From: Trichuris trichiura
Taxonomy: Eukaryota; Nematoda; Enoplea; Trichinellida; Trichuridae
NCBI GenBank assembly: GCA_037903355.1
Contig: JBAJFE010000011.1
Location: 2,303,001 to 2,367,000 of the forward strand
DNA: 64,000 nt
Reading direction: 5' to 3'
Shown here: positions 46,698-59,359 of the stretch, piece by piece
Layout: each line of letters starts with the position of its first letter
Numbering within the stretch: the first letter of the stretch is position 1
Notes under the pieces: model-generated
Told to the model about the DNA's origin: nothing
Database searches by the model: none
Seen by the model: the letters and a program-made list of their open reading frames with translations, nothing else
Translations under genes and position numbers: made by a program

Positions 46698-47003
46698 ATT
46701 TGCATATTTTAAACTCTTCTCTCACAATTGTATTCCACTTGAGCAGCGCTGATGTCGTCAGCCAAGCGTGCGCCTTCTCTATTGATTTGCATATGGACAT
46801 CTCGGCTGTTATTGGCAATTGTCGTAATCAAAGGGTTTGTCAGTCGCGGACTACCGCTGCAACTGCGTTGTTTTACGCATCTTCACCGCTTTGGCCCCCT
46901 TAACGCCGCTTGCTTATCGCTTTTTCGGCACCAGTTGCCAACTAAGTGCGCCTACGCGTTTGTGTCATTTTTTGTTGTTTGCTGTTATCGTCCTCATTTG
47001 CAT
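46698..47003 (+). promoter_or_regulatory. Cluster of three octamer (ATTTGCAT) motifs
   Basis: ATTTGCAT occurs at 46698-46705, 46785-46792 and 46996-47003, each followed by AT (ATTTGCATAT). All three are on the same strand, 550-860 bases upstream of the POU-gene ATG. ATTTGCAT is the classic binding site of POU-domain proteins. The clustering next to a POU gene suggests autoregulation or cross-regulation; that function is inferred. Confidence 0.5.
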
Positions 47004-47558
47004 ATCTGCACGCGTTTGTTCAAAGTGAAACAGTTTTTCGCGTTAAGCCAGTTGGAAAGCGTTTCTTTTTTCGTTCGCGTACTTAAACAGGCAGCTAGTT
47101 CACTTTGAGAAAGGTCTTCAATCCCGAATGGGTGTCATTCATCGGCGCCCTTTCGCCGAACTTCGTTAGCATGTACGACGCTCGGTCTACGATCGATCGA
47201 GCGACGGGCTGACCGTCAGCGCGCGGCTCTTCCCTTATACGGATCAATCAGGTGCGCTATTGGACGATGACCAAAAATGGTGACGCCCTTTGAACCGCAA
47301 AACGCGGGCGCTCTTTTTTGTCCGCTCTTTCTTTCTAATTCTTTTATGAAAATGGGTCGAACGCTGAGAGCACTTAGGACTATAGAGCGCTTCGTTGTAG
47401 GGTGATTTTCGTCCTATCGAATCGTATTAGGTTAAAATTATGGCGACCCGATTGGTCTTTTTGCGTTGGAACTGCGGCGCCGCTCTTAGCACCTGTTTAG
47501 TGGTCTTTTTTTTTCTTTTAGACAACATTGGCGGCCTCTGTTGGTACGTAATCAAGAA

Positions 47559-48654
47559 ATGCCGGCGACCAATTTAAACGACGTAATTGAACGTATTCAC
47601 CGGTTGAAGAACGAAAGCAAAAGTGACCATTCGGACAGTTGCAATGGCCAAAATGGGCTATCGGAGGTTCGCAAACAGTCGGAGCGTTTGATGAATCGTC
47701 GAACAGCCGCTGCTGGTCAGTGGTTCTTATTTTTTTATTTTTGGTTTTAGTTGTTTCGTCTGATTATGCTCTATCTATGCAGCAGCGGCAGCGTCGTCGG
47801 CGGCGGTCAATCGGCCATGTAAGGAATGCGAAAGTTTGGGCGAAATGAACAGACGTCGCGCCAGCAGGTTGGCCAAACGATTTCAGCCGACAAAGAATGG
47901 CAACTCGGACGAAATTCCGTCGACGGCTCCGTCGAACGATCCGCATTTGTCCCATTTGGAGAGCTTAGAGTTTTTTGCTGCCCATTTTCGCCAAAAGCGC
48001 ATAGCGTTGGGCTACACGCAGCAGCAGGTCGGCGACACGCTCGGACGTCGATACAACTCGTACTTTTCGCAGACGACCATTTCGCGGTTCGAAGATTTGA
48101 ATTTGAGCGTACGCAATATGAGCAAGTTGCGCCCTTTGATTGAACAATGGATTGCGGATACGGAAAGTGCGGCCGCCAAGGGTGCATCCATAGCCGACGA
48201 GCAAAATCAGGACGATCAGCAGCAGCAACAACAGCAGACCGCGAATGGCAACGGTGCAACAATAAGGAGAAGGAGAAAACGGACAACCATCGACAATCGA
48301 ATGCGTTCCTTTTTGGAGAGCGTTTTTAAAGTGACGCCTCGACCGAATAGCAAACAAATTGAAGAGTTGGCAACGGAACTGTCGCTTAAAGCCGAAGTGG
48401 TTCGGGTTTGGTTTTGCAATCGTCGTCAAAGGGAAACTCGTAGCGGTAATACGAGTGTCTGCGAATCGGTATCCAATTGCGATGTAACCTTAACGAGTCC
48501 GCCCGTGTTGAATCCGTACTTTGCTGCCAATTCGCTTCGGGGCGCCGCCGCCGCCGTCAAAGCGGACGAAACGGTATCCAATGAAAAGAAGGTGAAAAGA
48601 GACGAGACGGATGAGAAGAAGAAGAAAGTCGCCGTTTGGAGTGAGCCCGTTTAG
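47559..48654 (+). CDS. POU-homeodomain transcription factor
   Basis: Two coding exons, 47559-47715 and 47783-48654, join in phase. Exon 1 begins MPATNLNDVIERIHRLKNES; exon 2 starts in an alanine run. The POU-specific domain runs from LEFFAAHFRQKRIALGYTQQ through FSQTTISRFEDLNLS and LRPLIEQWI. A Gln-rich linker and RRRRKRTTID precede the homeodomain, which ends VVRVWFCNRRQRETR; WFC-NRRQ is diagnostic for POU homeodomains. The TTISRFE and NLS..NMSKLRPL residues resemble the C. elegans CEH-18/class II group, but the sequence is divergent, so the subclass is tentative. The C-terminal tail is Lys/Glu-rich. An acceptor just upstream hints at 5' exons. It presumably binds octamer-type sites, three of which lie upstream. 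Confidence 0.93.
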
Positions 48655-51470
48655 CGCGAGTGCAATTTTTTCGGCCCCAAATGCGCCACAATCATTGTTT
48701 TCGTAGGTGCAGTTTTCTTAAGATTTTTAAATTTTAAAAAAAATTTAAACTAATGTCCAATTGTCGCCACTCGATGCAACGTCCGTTTGCTTGTTTTACC
48801 AATTCGACTATTTGTTTTTTCCTCTTTTATCTCGGTTCATTCGCAGTCAACCCGTTTTGCTGATACACTCGTTGATTAGCTCCATTCGTTCGTTCGCTCG
48901 GCAAGATCGTCCTTATTTTTTTATAATTTTTACTTTTTTCCTCTTCTTACCATCCGCATCGCCGTCCTCTTCTCGTCATCATCATCATCATCGTCATCTG
49001 TGACGCTCTTTTCGATACGCGACAGGTAATTATTATCTGTACGTTGAAATGTGTACGATATCTTTCTTAGTAGAAGCGTTTGCAGAAAGTGTGAGCTAAT
49101 TGCGCGTCGCTTTGCCTATGTCGTTAGGGTCTCTCCCATTAATGGCCAAACGTGCAACACTCTCTCCGTTGGTCGGTAAATAATTTGCAAATTCACAACG
49201 CCTGCAGCGGAAATATATGCGCAACAAATACTTGGACGACAACAGGTCAGGTTAGTAGCGAGCGCGTTGCGCTCTTACGCGTTAATTTTTACGGTTCAAC
49301 GACAAGTGGGCGTCCATTTGATTTTATTTGAGATCTTTTTCTTTGTTCACCCATTGCCTGTTGCCTACGTTGAACGACGGCGTCGTCAAGAAGTTTATTT
49401 TCGCTCTTCTTTACAGGTCACAAAGGCATCGTGTCATTTCGGAATGCTGTGCAATTGTTTTTCTATCAAAAGCGTCGCCTTTTTAAAATTCGACAATGGT
49501 TTCAATGATGCAATTTAACTTGCGTACTTTTTTTCGTGCGTTACAGTATGCTGTCGCATATTTGGAGCAGTATGTAAAGTTCTTTTTTTTTTAAATCGCG
49601 TTTTGCAATAAACGATCCTGCGGTTTTACTAAGCGTCTGTCCGTCGGCATTGGTGACGTAGTCATTTCGCAATTGTAAAGTTCTTTTTTTTTAAATCGCG
49701 TTTTGCAATAAACGATCCTGCGATTTTACTAAGCGTCTGTCCGTCGGCATTGGTGACGTAGTCATTTCGCAAATGCTTATTCAGCGCAAAGACATTCGAT
49801 GGTAAAGTATTTGTATGCTAATTTTGTCTTCGATGTCGTCATCGTTGTTTTTTTTGTAGAGCTGTGACGTCATTGACGAAAACGTTGCTTTCGCGACGTG
49901 GAAAATTGCGCATTGGCATCCAAGTTGCAATTCTCCTTCTATGGAAGAGCACGTTTGCACTTCTTTTCGGCTGCTCGCAAAAAAAGCATGCACTTGGCCA
50001 AGCGGACAAAATTTTAACTTTGCAATGCTGTCCGCATAGCCTTTTTCCCGCTCGACGCGCCAAAAGAGTAGCAGCTTTTTTGGAGCGGCAAATGTTGCTC
50101 CACTTCTTTCTTACCGCGTTTGCTTATCGTTTTCCAAATATCTTGTGGTGCAAATGTAAAAAATGACCAAAATGGCGGCAAAAGCTCGTTGAAGCGAGGC
50201 GCGCGGCTTTGTTGTTGAATTTTCGTTTGTCTTTCAGGCAAAAGATTGGTCAAAATTCGGACATGGGCAATTCTGTCCACGTGGAAAGCTCATGCAACGC
50301 GTACGTTTTTTCTCCCACAAAGTGACAATTAAGCAACAGTGACTGATCGAATACTGTTTGCAGTAGGTTGGCCGTGATGGAATGCGCGCGTTCCAGTGCC
50401 ACTGACTACAGTTCGTCTACCAAAAAAATGTCTTCTTTATTGCTCGTGTCAAAATTTGCGACGTCAGTCAATCGTTATCGTAAAAAGTTTAATGTCTATG
50501 TATTACGTAATAGTTTCGGTCCATTGGCTGTTTGGAAGCTACCATTTCATTCCCAAATGAGCGCACGATATTCGATAGGGTTTCCGTAGGGCGCTCCTTG
50601 GGTGCATCTCGTGCCGCTCCAGCTTGTTTTCAATATCGTATTTCATTTGGAAGACATTGTTCCATTCTTCAAGAAGTATTTGTACGGATCGGAATTTGCT
50701 AAGACATTTGCTAGTCATTATGCAAATTAGAATTGTCCAGTGTTAGCCGCTGGGCGAAAAAATGAATATGTTTTGCGTTATTGAACTAATAGAGTTCGTA
50801 CTGGGTTTGCTTTAACATTTTAGGCTGCCATTGCTTGTTCAAACGACGAAGGTATTCGGTATGGTTCGCGGCCACTTCATTTTACTGTTGCAAAAATATT
50901 CCAAAGTTTGGTTGCTTTTCGATATCTTCATTTTAGCCATGCGTTTGTGCTTTGGCATCAAGCGGCGGTTCCTAAGATGCAAAGGAGACAACAATTGTAT
51001 ATTCTCTCCAATGAAGAGCGTTCGAAAAACGCAGACAGGTAAATGAAGATGTTTGGCACGCCGCGCCGAGTCGTCCCGAATGAAAGCTGGGCACTGCTCT
51101 TGTCACGGGATATTCTCCTCAATGACTTTGCGCTTGAAGCGGGAGAACGCCTGACGGCAGTGATCGTTTTCTGATCACCCGCTTTGGCTTTGACATCTCT
51201 GCCACGACGATGGCAGCCGATTTGATGGTTCATATACGCGCCGACCTGGCAGTCGATTGCGTTCTCGTGTCGGCAGTGGTCAAAGATGCCGCTTGACATT
51301 GGTCGCCAAGGAAAATACCTCGGAGCGGTGTTTAAAAGGGAACATCTTGTGATGGAACGAAGGCAGCTCCTTGGACGTGACACCACAATATGCAAGTGGC
51401 AGTCATCCGGGTGGCTCTTGATTCTTCTGCTTTTCGATTTCAACAAGTTGGCTCCGTCCGCTTGCTACCA
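48655..51470. other. Intergenic region between POU and pappalysin genes
   Basis: About 2.8 kb. It contains a CAT/GTC simple repeat near 48974-48996 and the 101-bp tandem duplication at 49573-49772. At about 51050-51290 a stop-poor plus-strand stretch reads FGTPRRVVPNESWALLLSRD, then after a +1 shift ADLMVHIRADLAVDCVLVSA. It could be a decayed or chance frame. No gene is called. Confidence 0.4.
49573..49772. repeat. Tandem duplication, unit about 101 bp, two copies
   Basis: Copies 49573-49673 and 49674-49772 are nearly identical. I see only a one-base difference in the T-run and a G/A change (CTGCGGTTTT versus CTGCGATTTT). The unit holds a T-tract, AATAAA, and GGTGACGTAGTC with a TGACGT CRE-like core. 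The near identity indicates a recent duplication. Confidence 0.9.
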
Positions 51471-54400
51471 ATGAGCTTTTCTATTGTCTATCTGCTTTTG
51501 GCTTTCGTTGAAGCGGGTCCATATCCCGACTGCGCCCTTAGAGACGCGACGAAAACGCATGAAAACTACCATCCGCACGGAAGGTATCCTCGTTCAATTG
51601 TCCTTAACAATGGAACTCGCTTTGCCTTCTACTTCGACGGCACCGAGAGGACAGTGCGCCTTAATGACGATTTGAACAACGTGTGGTCGACGGAAAGTGA
51701 GAAACTTTTCCCGAGAACTCAATTTACTCTTGCGGCTTGGATACGTCCCGAAGGTGGCCAAGGAGACCCGTCGGTCATCATCGGTAGATATTTGGCTCCT
51801 CATTTCTTTATTGGCGTTACGAAATGACGATTGTAGAACTAGCTGATGGATGTTCGGAGGATGGACCGCCGTTCGTATGGCGTTTGGGCATAGGGACAAA
51901 GACCGGTGGTCGCGAAAGAGGCGCACATTATTATTTTCAAATGAAAACGGAAATGTCGTCTCGAAGCAGCGTACTCTGGTCCCATTATGGATACAGCGCG
52001 CAGAGGTGGACCCACTTGGCTGTCACCTACAATGAGAAGACATTGAAATTGTTCGTCAATGGCGCTCTTGTAGCCGCTTCGGATAACCAGGTACGGAAAA
52101 CCGATAGTCATCAGAGTGGTCGTCAGCGACAGAGTGTCATTTTTAGGTTGGGCCATTATTTTCGAAAATTAAAGCCGCATGCAAACATCTGCTTCTTGGA
52201 GGCCCAATGCCGGGTCGCTACGAGGAGGGTCAATTGATGAATTATCGCGGCATGGTAGCGGATGTAAAGTTGTGGAATGTAACCAAGGGTGCTCCGTTTA
52301 TACGGCGTATAGCCGGAGACGCTTCTTTGTCGCTGGGCACGGAAGAAATTTTTCTTTGGGCCAAATTTGACAGTATAGAGAAATGGAAACTCATTGGTAA
52401 GTTCGCCGCGTAGAAGAGCTCTTCTTGGAACGGGTGGTATTCTTAGGCGCTCAGGCTCCAACATTGATCGCCTCCGACCTGAGCTCTTTCTTTGATTCCT
52501 ACGTTCTGACCGTTCCTCCCTGCGGGCAGACTATATGCGATCATCCAGACATTGTCAAGAGCTATAACGTCCATTGGGAGTTGAGACATCCGAAAGTTCT
52601 TCGCTATAAGGTTAGTATCCTCAGCTTAAGGTGGCTTGCACCCAACGCGATCTATAGGTAGTGAATCTCCTGGATGGCAAAACGGGCCAGGGAACTGTTA
52701 CCAAGGAGCAGATCGACCAGCAACATATGTCGCTAAATGCCGCATTTTCCAAGTACAACATAAGCTGGCAGCTAACTGTTGTCGAAATGTCCGTTGGTCG
52801 GCTGAGGCTAAAGAAGGTGGTTTTCGGTTGCGATTCCAGCAAAATCGGTACATTTTCAAGAAAAAGCTCTAAATTGAATTTGGAACAGTACGCCCTTTCT
52901 TTTTTAAAGGTAATAAGCAATGCGATATCGAATGTTTGCACCCGATAACAGGTAGTGACAATGGCGATTGTGGCAACGCGGCCATACTGTCCAAATGCCT
53001 ACCAAGAATGCTTCATAATGGTCGCTGCGATCAGGAATGCAACTATCCCGACTTTAGCTGGGATCACGGCGACTGTTGCAACGAGACGTTAACGGACGTG
53101 ACCGTCAGTTGTATAGATCCAAATTCCCCTTACAGGTAAGTTTATCGTTGTTGATATTTACTAGAATTTTTATAGAAGCACTATTTGCTTTTAAAAACAA
53201 ACTCATCAGCTTGTCTCCGTTATTAGCAATACCGTAATGGCAGTGAATTCAAGTGACGTCATCAAACGTTATCCCATTTTTTCAATTCACTAGTTTATTC
53301 CCTTTTATCTTGTGAGTTGTTTTAATATACGGCACTGAAGAGAGCGTTTATGCTTGGCCAATTGGCGATGAGTAGGTTGCTCCTTTTCCTTTTTTTTTTA
53401 CAGAGCCTACGTTAGCATTGAAGAGTACAAACGGACCTTGAATGTTAGCAACGAAAATTCCTTGTCGGTCGCATTTGTCGAATGGAGCAATGGAGACATG
53501 ATTGGTTTGTCTACTTTTCCTTGGGAAAAGCACGCCTTCTCCGTACACGGTAATCTTTGGCACTCCTTCTTTTGTTCAATTGGGTGAACATATTTTCTTC
53601 AGGCGGCGTAGTCGTTCAACCGGGTCGCTTCGGTACGGATGGTCACAGAAATAATCTTGTACACGAGCTTGGACACGCTCTTGGACTTTGGCATGTTCAT
53701 CACGGCGTGTCGGAAATGTCCTGCGACGATCCTTGCCGCGAGACAAAGTCTTCAATGCTGACTGGAGATCTGTGCGAAGATACTAATCCCACGCCAAAAA
53801 ATGTGGAATGCCGCGACCCCATTCACGTCTTTTACGATCGAGATAAGGGCAGCGAATCGTTACTATGCGAAGACGTTCGTAAACCGTATACCAATACTCC
53901 TTTTAATAATTACATGAGCTACTCGGGTACAACAATTATTCATCGACTCGTATGAATCATCCATATGTTGCTGTTTATTGTAGACGGAGAATGCGCTAAC
54001 CATTTCACTGCACAACAGGTAGCCCGAATGCATTGTTACGTTGATTTAAAGTATGCCGGTTGGCTTGCTGGACCTTCGATGCCCAGAGATTGTATACCAA
54101 CTGCTCCAAGAGTGATTCGCAAAACGAACTCTTCAATAACCTTTGTACTGAACAATAAAAGTCCACTTGTTTCATTAATTCACTGATCATGCAGGTATGG
54201 CTACCACCTCTTGGTCATCACTCGTGCAAACCGGACGGTATCATCTGCCAAGATTGCGGGTGCGATCAAAATGGACGATTCTTCCAGTACGCGTCTCGGG
54301 TTTTAGCCCATTCAGGCAACAAAAGCAGCTCCTATTGGTCTCCCGAACAAGCGCTTGGTAAGAGTAGCAATATTTGATAAGTGAAGGACCATTTCGCTTT

Positions 54401-57400
54401 TTTTCTTTCGTTGAAGGTCCGCCGGATGCTGATCCATGCGAGGCCAGCGCCAAGGCTTGGCTACCGGATTCGCAGAATTGCGATCAACCTGGCTCGTGTG
54501 TTATAGCTGTCGGTTTTGACGTAGTCGTTGTTCCTGCCGAACTACGACTATGGATATCGTGGAATGCAGCCGACGGTCTCAAACAATTGTTGCTCTATTA
54601 CGCCGACGGCTCGGTGCAGTTGGTCTCTCCGGTAACAGCTCTATGCGACATGCCGTTCAGCCTTTTGTTGGATACTGACAAAAGTCTTCTCAGGGTGAAC
54701 CAACCGAGCATAGTTTCACCTCATTCATTATTCAATGCAAATGTACAGGTCGAAATCGAGACGCAAACGCCGTTTGTTAGCGTTGATGCCATCCAAGTTA
54801 TATCTCGTCCTGGACAAAATCCCTGCGCCTCCTGCAACCTATTGGACTATCAAATAGTACGCGAACCGCGTTTCTCCAACGCTTTATACAGGCGCACCAG
54901 TCTGACCGTATTCACGGATACGTAAGTTTTTGTCTTTCTATTGTTTAACTTTCGTTCGTCCAATGTGACTTAATTGGGTAGGGACGTAAAGCCGGACAAG
55001 GTGTACGTATATCGTATTGGCGCCAGAACGCGGGGCGCAATGAAAAACATCAACAGCTGCTTGTCTCCTCCATTGGTTTTCTCCTTAGGATGGCCTTTCT
55101 GCGGTGACGGTATTGTGGACAAGTACGTAATTAAGTTCTCAACTTTCAGTCACCCCAACTCGCTTGACGACAGCGAGTTCTTGAACATTCAAATGCTTTT
55201 TGCCTCAGAGTGCGTAAAATATTTCAGACAACGAGAAGCATGCGACGATGGAAACGTTTTGGACTACGATGGATGTTCAATGAACTGCGAAACGGAAGAG
55301 GGCTTTAAATGCAAAGGTTTGTTTAATATATCAAACCAGAAAGTGCCGTTGTAGTCCCCGACATCGGCGCCCTATTTCAAAGTCCTTTTTCCAACTGACT
55401 TTTGTTTCAGGCTCGCCTAGCCTGTGCTTTTCTGTTTCCGGCATCAAGGCAACCCATTCGACGGATCCCTTTTCCTTGATCGACTATTCCGTCGCTTATT
55501 CCGCGCCAGAGTTCAGTGATCAGTGGGCTGTCAGTGCCAGAAGTAATGATGACGTCATCAGTGCTCGTTGCAACGCCTCACTTGCCGTTGGGAAACCACG
55601 CGTACCGGTAAGCCTTAGCTAGCGTTTCATCCGTTCTTTCAACTTATAAACGCCGTCACTGTCAGAACTGTCGCGCTAGCATAACACCCGGTTTGACGTG
55701 GTATCCATGCCCGTCTGTTGAAGGGAAAAGCTCTTGGATTGAAGTTAGTGTTAGCTAAAGGTTAAAGCGTTGGAAGGAAAGGTATCATTTTATTGTAGCT
55801 CGAATTCGAACAGGCTGTCGTCGCGACCAGCGTATTCGTCTATCTCGCTTCGGATGGCTACGTTGGCATGTACAGCGAGTATCAATCTCTTAGGGTCGAG
55901 CTAATCGCGATCGATGGAAAAGCTTACGAAATTCGGGGATCTCAAACGAAGGTCGCCTCTTGCGCCAAAAGTCCCATCGAATATACGGTCTGGCATGATT
56001 TGTCAAAACCTTTTTTCTACTCGAAAGCCGTACGCGTACATGTTGGCTCCGAACGCATTAGCATAGCTGCCGTAAGATTAAGATCGAAACGCGGTTTCGA
56101 CCCTGTAGTCGTCGACCTTTGCGCCAAATCGGATATGTTCTACAGCGTGGCGGTCAACTCTTGCGTAAGCAACAGATGCTCGTCGACCGAATGCGAACAC
56201 TTGCGAGTGGACAACGCGGATGTAAGTGCGCTTTTTAAAAAAATCCGTCGCGTTCAATTACGCAAACTTAGGTGCACTGCTCGGGCAGCAACAGCGGGGA
56301 TAGTTGCTTGGTAACCTGCAATAGCGGATATCACACGATGAGCGACGCTTTTGTTCAAAGCAAAGGCTACGATCGGATGGCCAAAGTGATCTGTCTGAAT
56401 GGTCGTTGGAATCCTCGAAGACCTGTATGTCAGCCAATTGATTGCGGCTTGCCGGAAATATCGCGCGCCAAATTGTCTTGTCCAGATGGCACCAAGTTTG
56501 CGGCAAAGTGCTATTTCCATTGCGTATATCCCGCAGTCATGAAAGGCACGATTTCTGAACGATTTGTGCCTCCACTTTTATCATATCTCGTTTTAGGTGT
56601 TAACAACAACATCGTATGCGGTGAACACGGCGTATGGTCGGTCCCTGAAGCTTACTGTCAGCTCAGCTGCTCACCGTTGTTGGAAAGAGAATTGAACGGT
56701 CGAGCAGTGAATAAGATGTGCAGGATAAATTTTTTTACCCTCGATCCTCACAGTGTATCTTTTCCCGTCGGTACGAAATGTAGGATCGTTTGCAAAGCCG
56801 GCTACCACGTCGAAGGTTATCCTGTCAGCAAGTAGCAGCGGCATTCTCATTTTTGGGCCCTCTATAGTTTAGTATGTAATGCAGGCGTTTGTTCAAGCGT
56901 TCCTGCGATTCGACCGGCACGTGGCGTGGTCCTCGTTGCGTGAAAATCAAATGCCCCGAACCGAACGTAGTATACCGCGGTTTGTACAACTGTACCAGAG
57001 GTTTTGAAGTTGGATCGCAGTGCTCTTTTCATTGCCCGGGAAAAACTCGAGAGTCGATCTGTCTTTCCGACGGAACATGGTCGTCCTCCAATCCTTGCGT
57101 CTTACCTAAGGATCTCTGTCCCATGCCTATTGCTCCGCCGCACATTTTGGTCAGCTGTCCTTCAAAGCGGCATGTCGGTATTTTACTCATCAATTACTCT
57201 CCCGCGAAATAGCCTAACCTAACTAACCGTCTCAGGTAATGCTTGTCAGGTGACCTGTGACGCGCAGGGTTACGACACTGTCCAGGAGCACATTGTAACC
57301 ACGGATCGCAGTTTCAAAATGCAAGTAATGCAGAGAGTCGATCAGATCACTTGTTCTCTGCAACGCAGATGGGAACCCAACGTCGCGTCGCTTGTATGCG

Positions 57401-59359
57401 TCAAAAAGTGTACGCAGGTAAGAAACAAAGCGAGTAAATTCGTTTTGAATATTCTGCAAAATTTAGGACTTTATCAAAGACGGATGGTGCGATTTTCAAA
57501 ACAATCGAGGTTACTGCGGTTGGGATGGCGGCGACTGCTGTGCCAGCACGGCTGCAGAGGGCAAAGTGAAATTGATGTTCCCTTCCCTTTGCGCTTCTCA
57601 TTTGTGTCGGTGCTTGGACCCGTACGCAATTGAAAATCGTAACGAAATTGTTCGCCAAGGCTTAGTAAGGAGAGCCGATGTTGACGTGGCCAGTTTTCAA
57701 CTGGCGCGGACCAATGAAAATGGCAATAACTCCTTAAGGTGAGCGCATGTTTTTACCTCTCTTTTGCTTGTCATCAGTAAGTTGTCCATGTAAATCGAAA
57801 CAATCATGCTAATAGAACTTGCCGTTAAGCGCATAGAGCACGTAAATTCCACGCAGAACAATTATTTCCTCGCAAATATTTTTTGTAAAGTATATGAGCA
57901 ATCATAATTAGCTCTAACAAAATGAACGCAACAGACGTTGTAGTTGTCCGTTGTTCTCTCCCTGTCTAATGGCCTAGTTTAAGTAAAATCGAAGAGAAGA
58001 ACGTATGCTACTATGCTCATGCGCAATTTTTTCATACTTGTTTTTTGCTTTGCGCTAACTTGCATTGACAACTTACTGTAGAAGGTAAATAGAAGAATTG
58101 TGGGCAAGGAAATGTGTTCATTAATTTTTTAAAATATTAAAATTAAATAACTTTACAAAAAATGAGCGATTTTTTGCTAGAAGTCATCGATCGGCGTCCA
58201 TTCATGAACGCACACTTTTCATGACTTTATCTGCTTTTTTGCGATTGCCGTTGGTAGTAATAAAATTCCACTGTCGTTTGAGCCTGTTTGCTTGAAAACG
58301 TTTTTGGTTACTGTTACGCTGTACAGTTTAATTTTGATGTTTGCTTTTGTCCTCAGCTCTAAAGAGTATCTCCAAGCTTTGGCACGTATTCAGTTAAAAT
58401 ATTTGCATTTCAAAATGTGTCTCCGCAGTTGCCCCTCCAGTTCGACGCTTCAATGTAGTCCCCAGTCGCGTAAATCGAATAGTATTTTTCCCTTTGTGAC
58501 GCTGTTGACGGAATGTTGCTTTCCATATCCGTCGCGCTGAACTTCGTCACAGCGGATGCGTTCGGCAATTTTTATCCTTAGTGTCAATTTTCAAGATCGA
58601 TAACTTGTTAGCCAATTTGCAAGCTACTATTCTTGCATTTCCGCGAACTACAATTCCATATGAAAAACCCGTACAGATGGGAAAAAATGGATTGAAAATA
58701 ACGAAATATTCCTTCTCATACTGAATAGTTTGTAACAGGATTGGATAGCTATTCTTAAGTCTTCTCATATTTAACCAGCCCACCTTGCGTGTATACTTAT
58801 TAAAATTTCTGCATAAAATACCGCCGAAGCATGATATATATTTTTGTGCTGCATAGCCAAAGTACGTACAGCCCGAATGATTGGTATTTTCGCATGTTTT
58901 TAGCTAGAATAACGTCTATTTGCATATGCATGTTGCAGGTTTGGCGGTGGGAAAAAATTAAACCGATCGAGCGATCGTACTTCATCTCTTCAAGGGCGGA
59001 TTCTTTTGGCTGAACGATTCGATCAAATATCCGACAAAAGTTTACGTCACTCAACTTTGCCAGCATATCTCTGGACAGCCGATTGGGTTGAACAATTTGT
59101 AAACTTATCGTCAGAGTTGCATTCTTGCATTATTCGATCTTTGCATCCCAACGGTCTCGACTGCAACAATTGTACTTGCTCGTTGGCCGACTCGGCACGC
59201 CATTGGTATAATGTGGACAGGCTGACGCGTTTGATGAAGCAGAGCTCAAGAAATATGCTTACGCGTCAATATATGCCTCATATGCCAAGTCCACATTTAA
59301 GGGCTGCCATAGTAAAAGCGTTGAGGAAGTTGACGAAAAACTTTCACGTGAAAAGTTGA
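51471..59359 (+). CDS. PAPPA: Pappalysin (PAPP-A-like) secreted metalloprotease with C-terminal extension
   Basis: A signal peptide (MSFSIVYLLLAFVEA) precedes a laminin-G-like domain (FAFYFDGTERTVRLND; QFTLAAWIRPEGG). Notch/LNR repeats follow (CLPRMLHNGRCDQECNYPDF). The metzincin zinc site HELGHALGLWH is at 53662-53694, then DPCRETKSSMLTGDLCEDTN and the Met-turn NNYMSYSG. The later part matches PAPP-A: WPFCGDGIVD, ACDDGNVLDYDGCSMNCE, several sushi (SCR) modules from 56.1 to 57.4 kb, and a final LNR, FIKDGWCDFQNNRGYCGWDG. The known PAPP-A end falls near 57650. An in-phase donor (TTAAG|GTGAGC, 57739) and a 1.2-kb intron lead to another exon (58939-59359) ending NFHVKS. Human PAPP-A cleaves IGF-binding proteins; the substrate here is unknown. 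Confidence 0.92.
57740..58938. other. Large 3' intron of the pappalysin gene (inferred)
   Basis: About 1.2 kb, against about 50-100 for the other introns. It contains ATTTGCATATGCAT at 58918-58931 (an octamer fused to a palindromic POU-like site) just before the acceptor TTGCAG. If the C-terminal exon is a separate gene, this is intergenic. Confidence 0.4.

Larger units (their letters stand above)
44765..47558. other. Long upstream region of the POU gene
   Basis: About 2.8 kb with no convincing gene but unusual structure: a near-perfect hairpin at 45022-45057, a CG-dinucleotide tract at 45589-45608, GA-rich simple sequence at 45531-45545, a TG-rich run near 46631-46655, and three ATTTGCATAT octamers at 46698-47003. 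An acceptor just upstream of the POU start (TTTCTTTTAG|ACAAC, 47520) suggests that a 5' non-coding exon or longer N terminus lies within this region. Confidence 0.5.

Noticed and set aside
47807..48429. Long minus-strand frames (154 and 159 codons)
   Set aside because: They lie opposite the POU exon and are its antisense shadows, including a Leu-run opposite the polyGln codons.
50958..51446. 162-codon minus-strand open frame
   Set aside because: Overlaps the pappalysin 5' region, has Arg/Ser-rich shadow-like composition and no recognisable motif.
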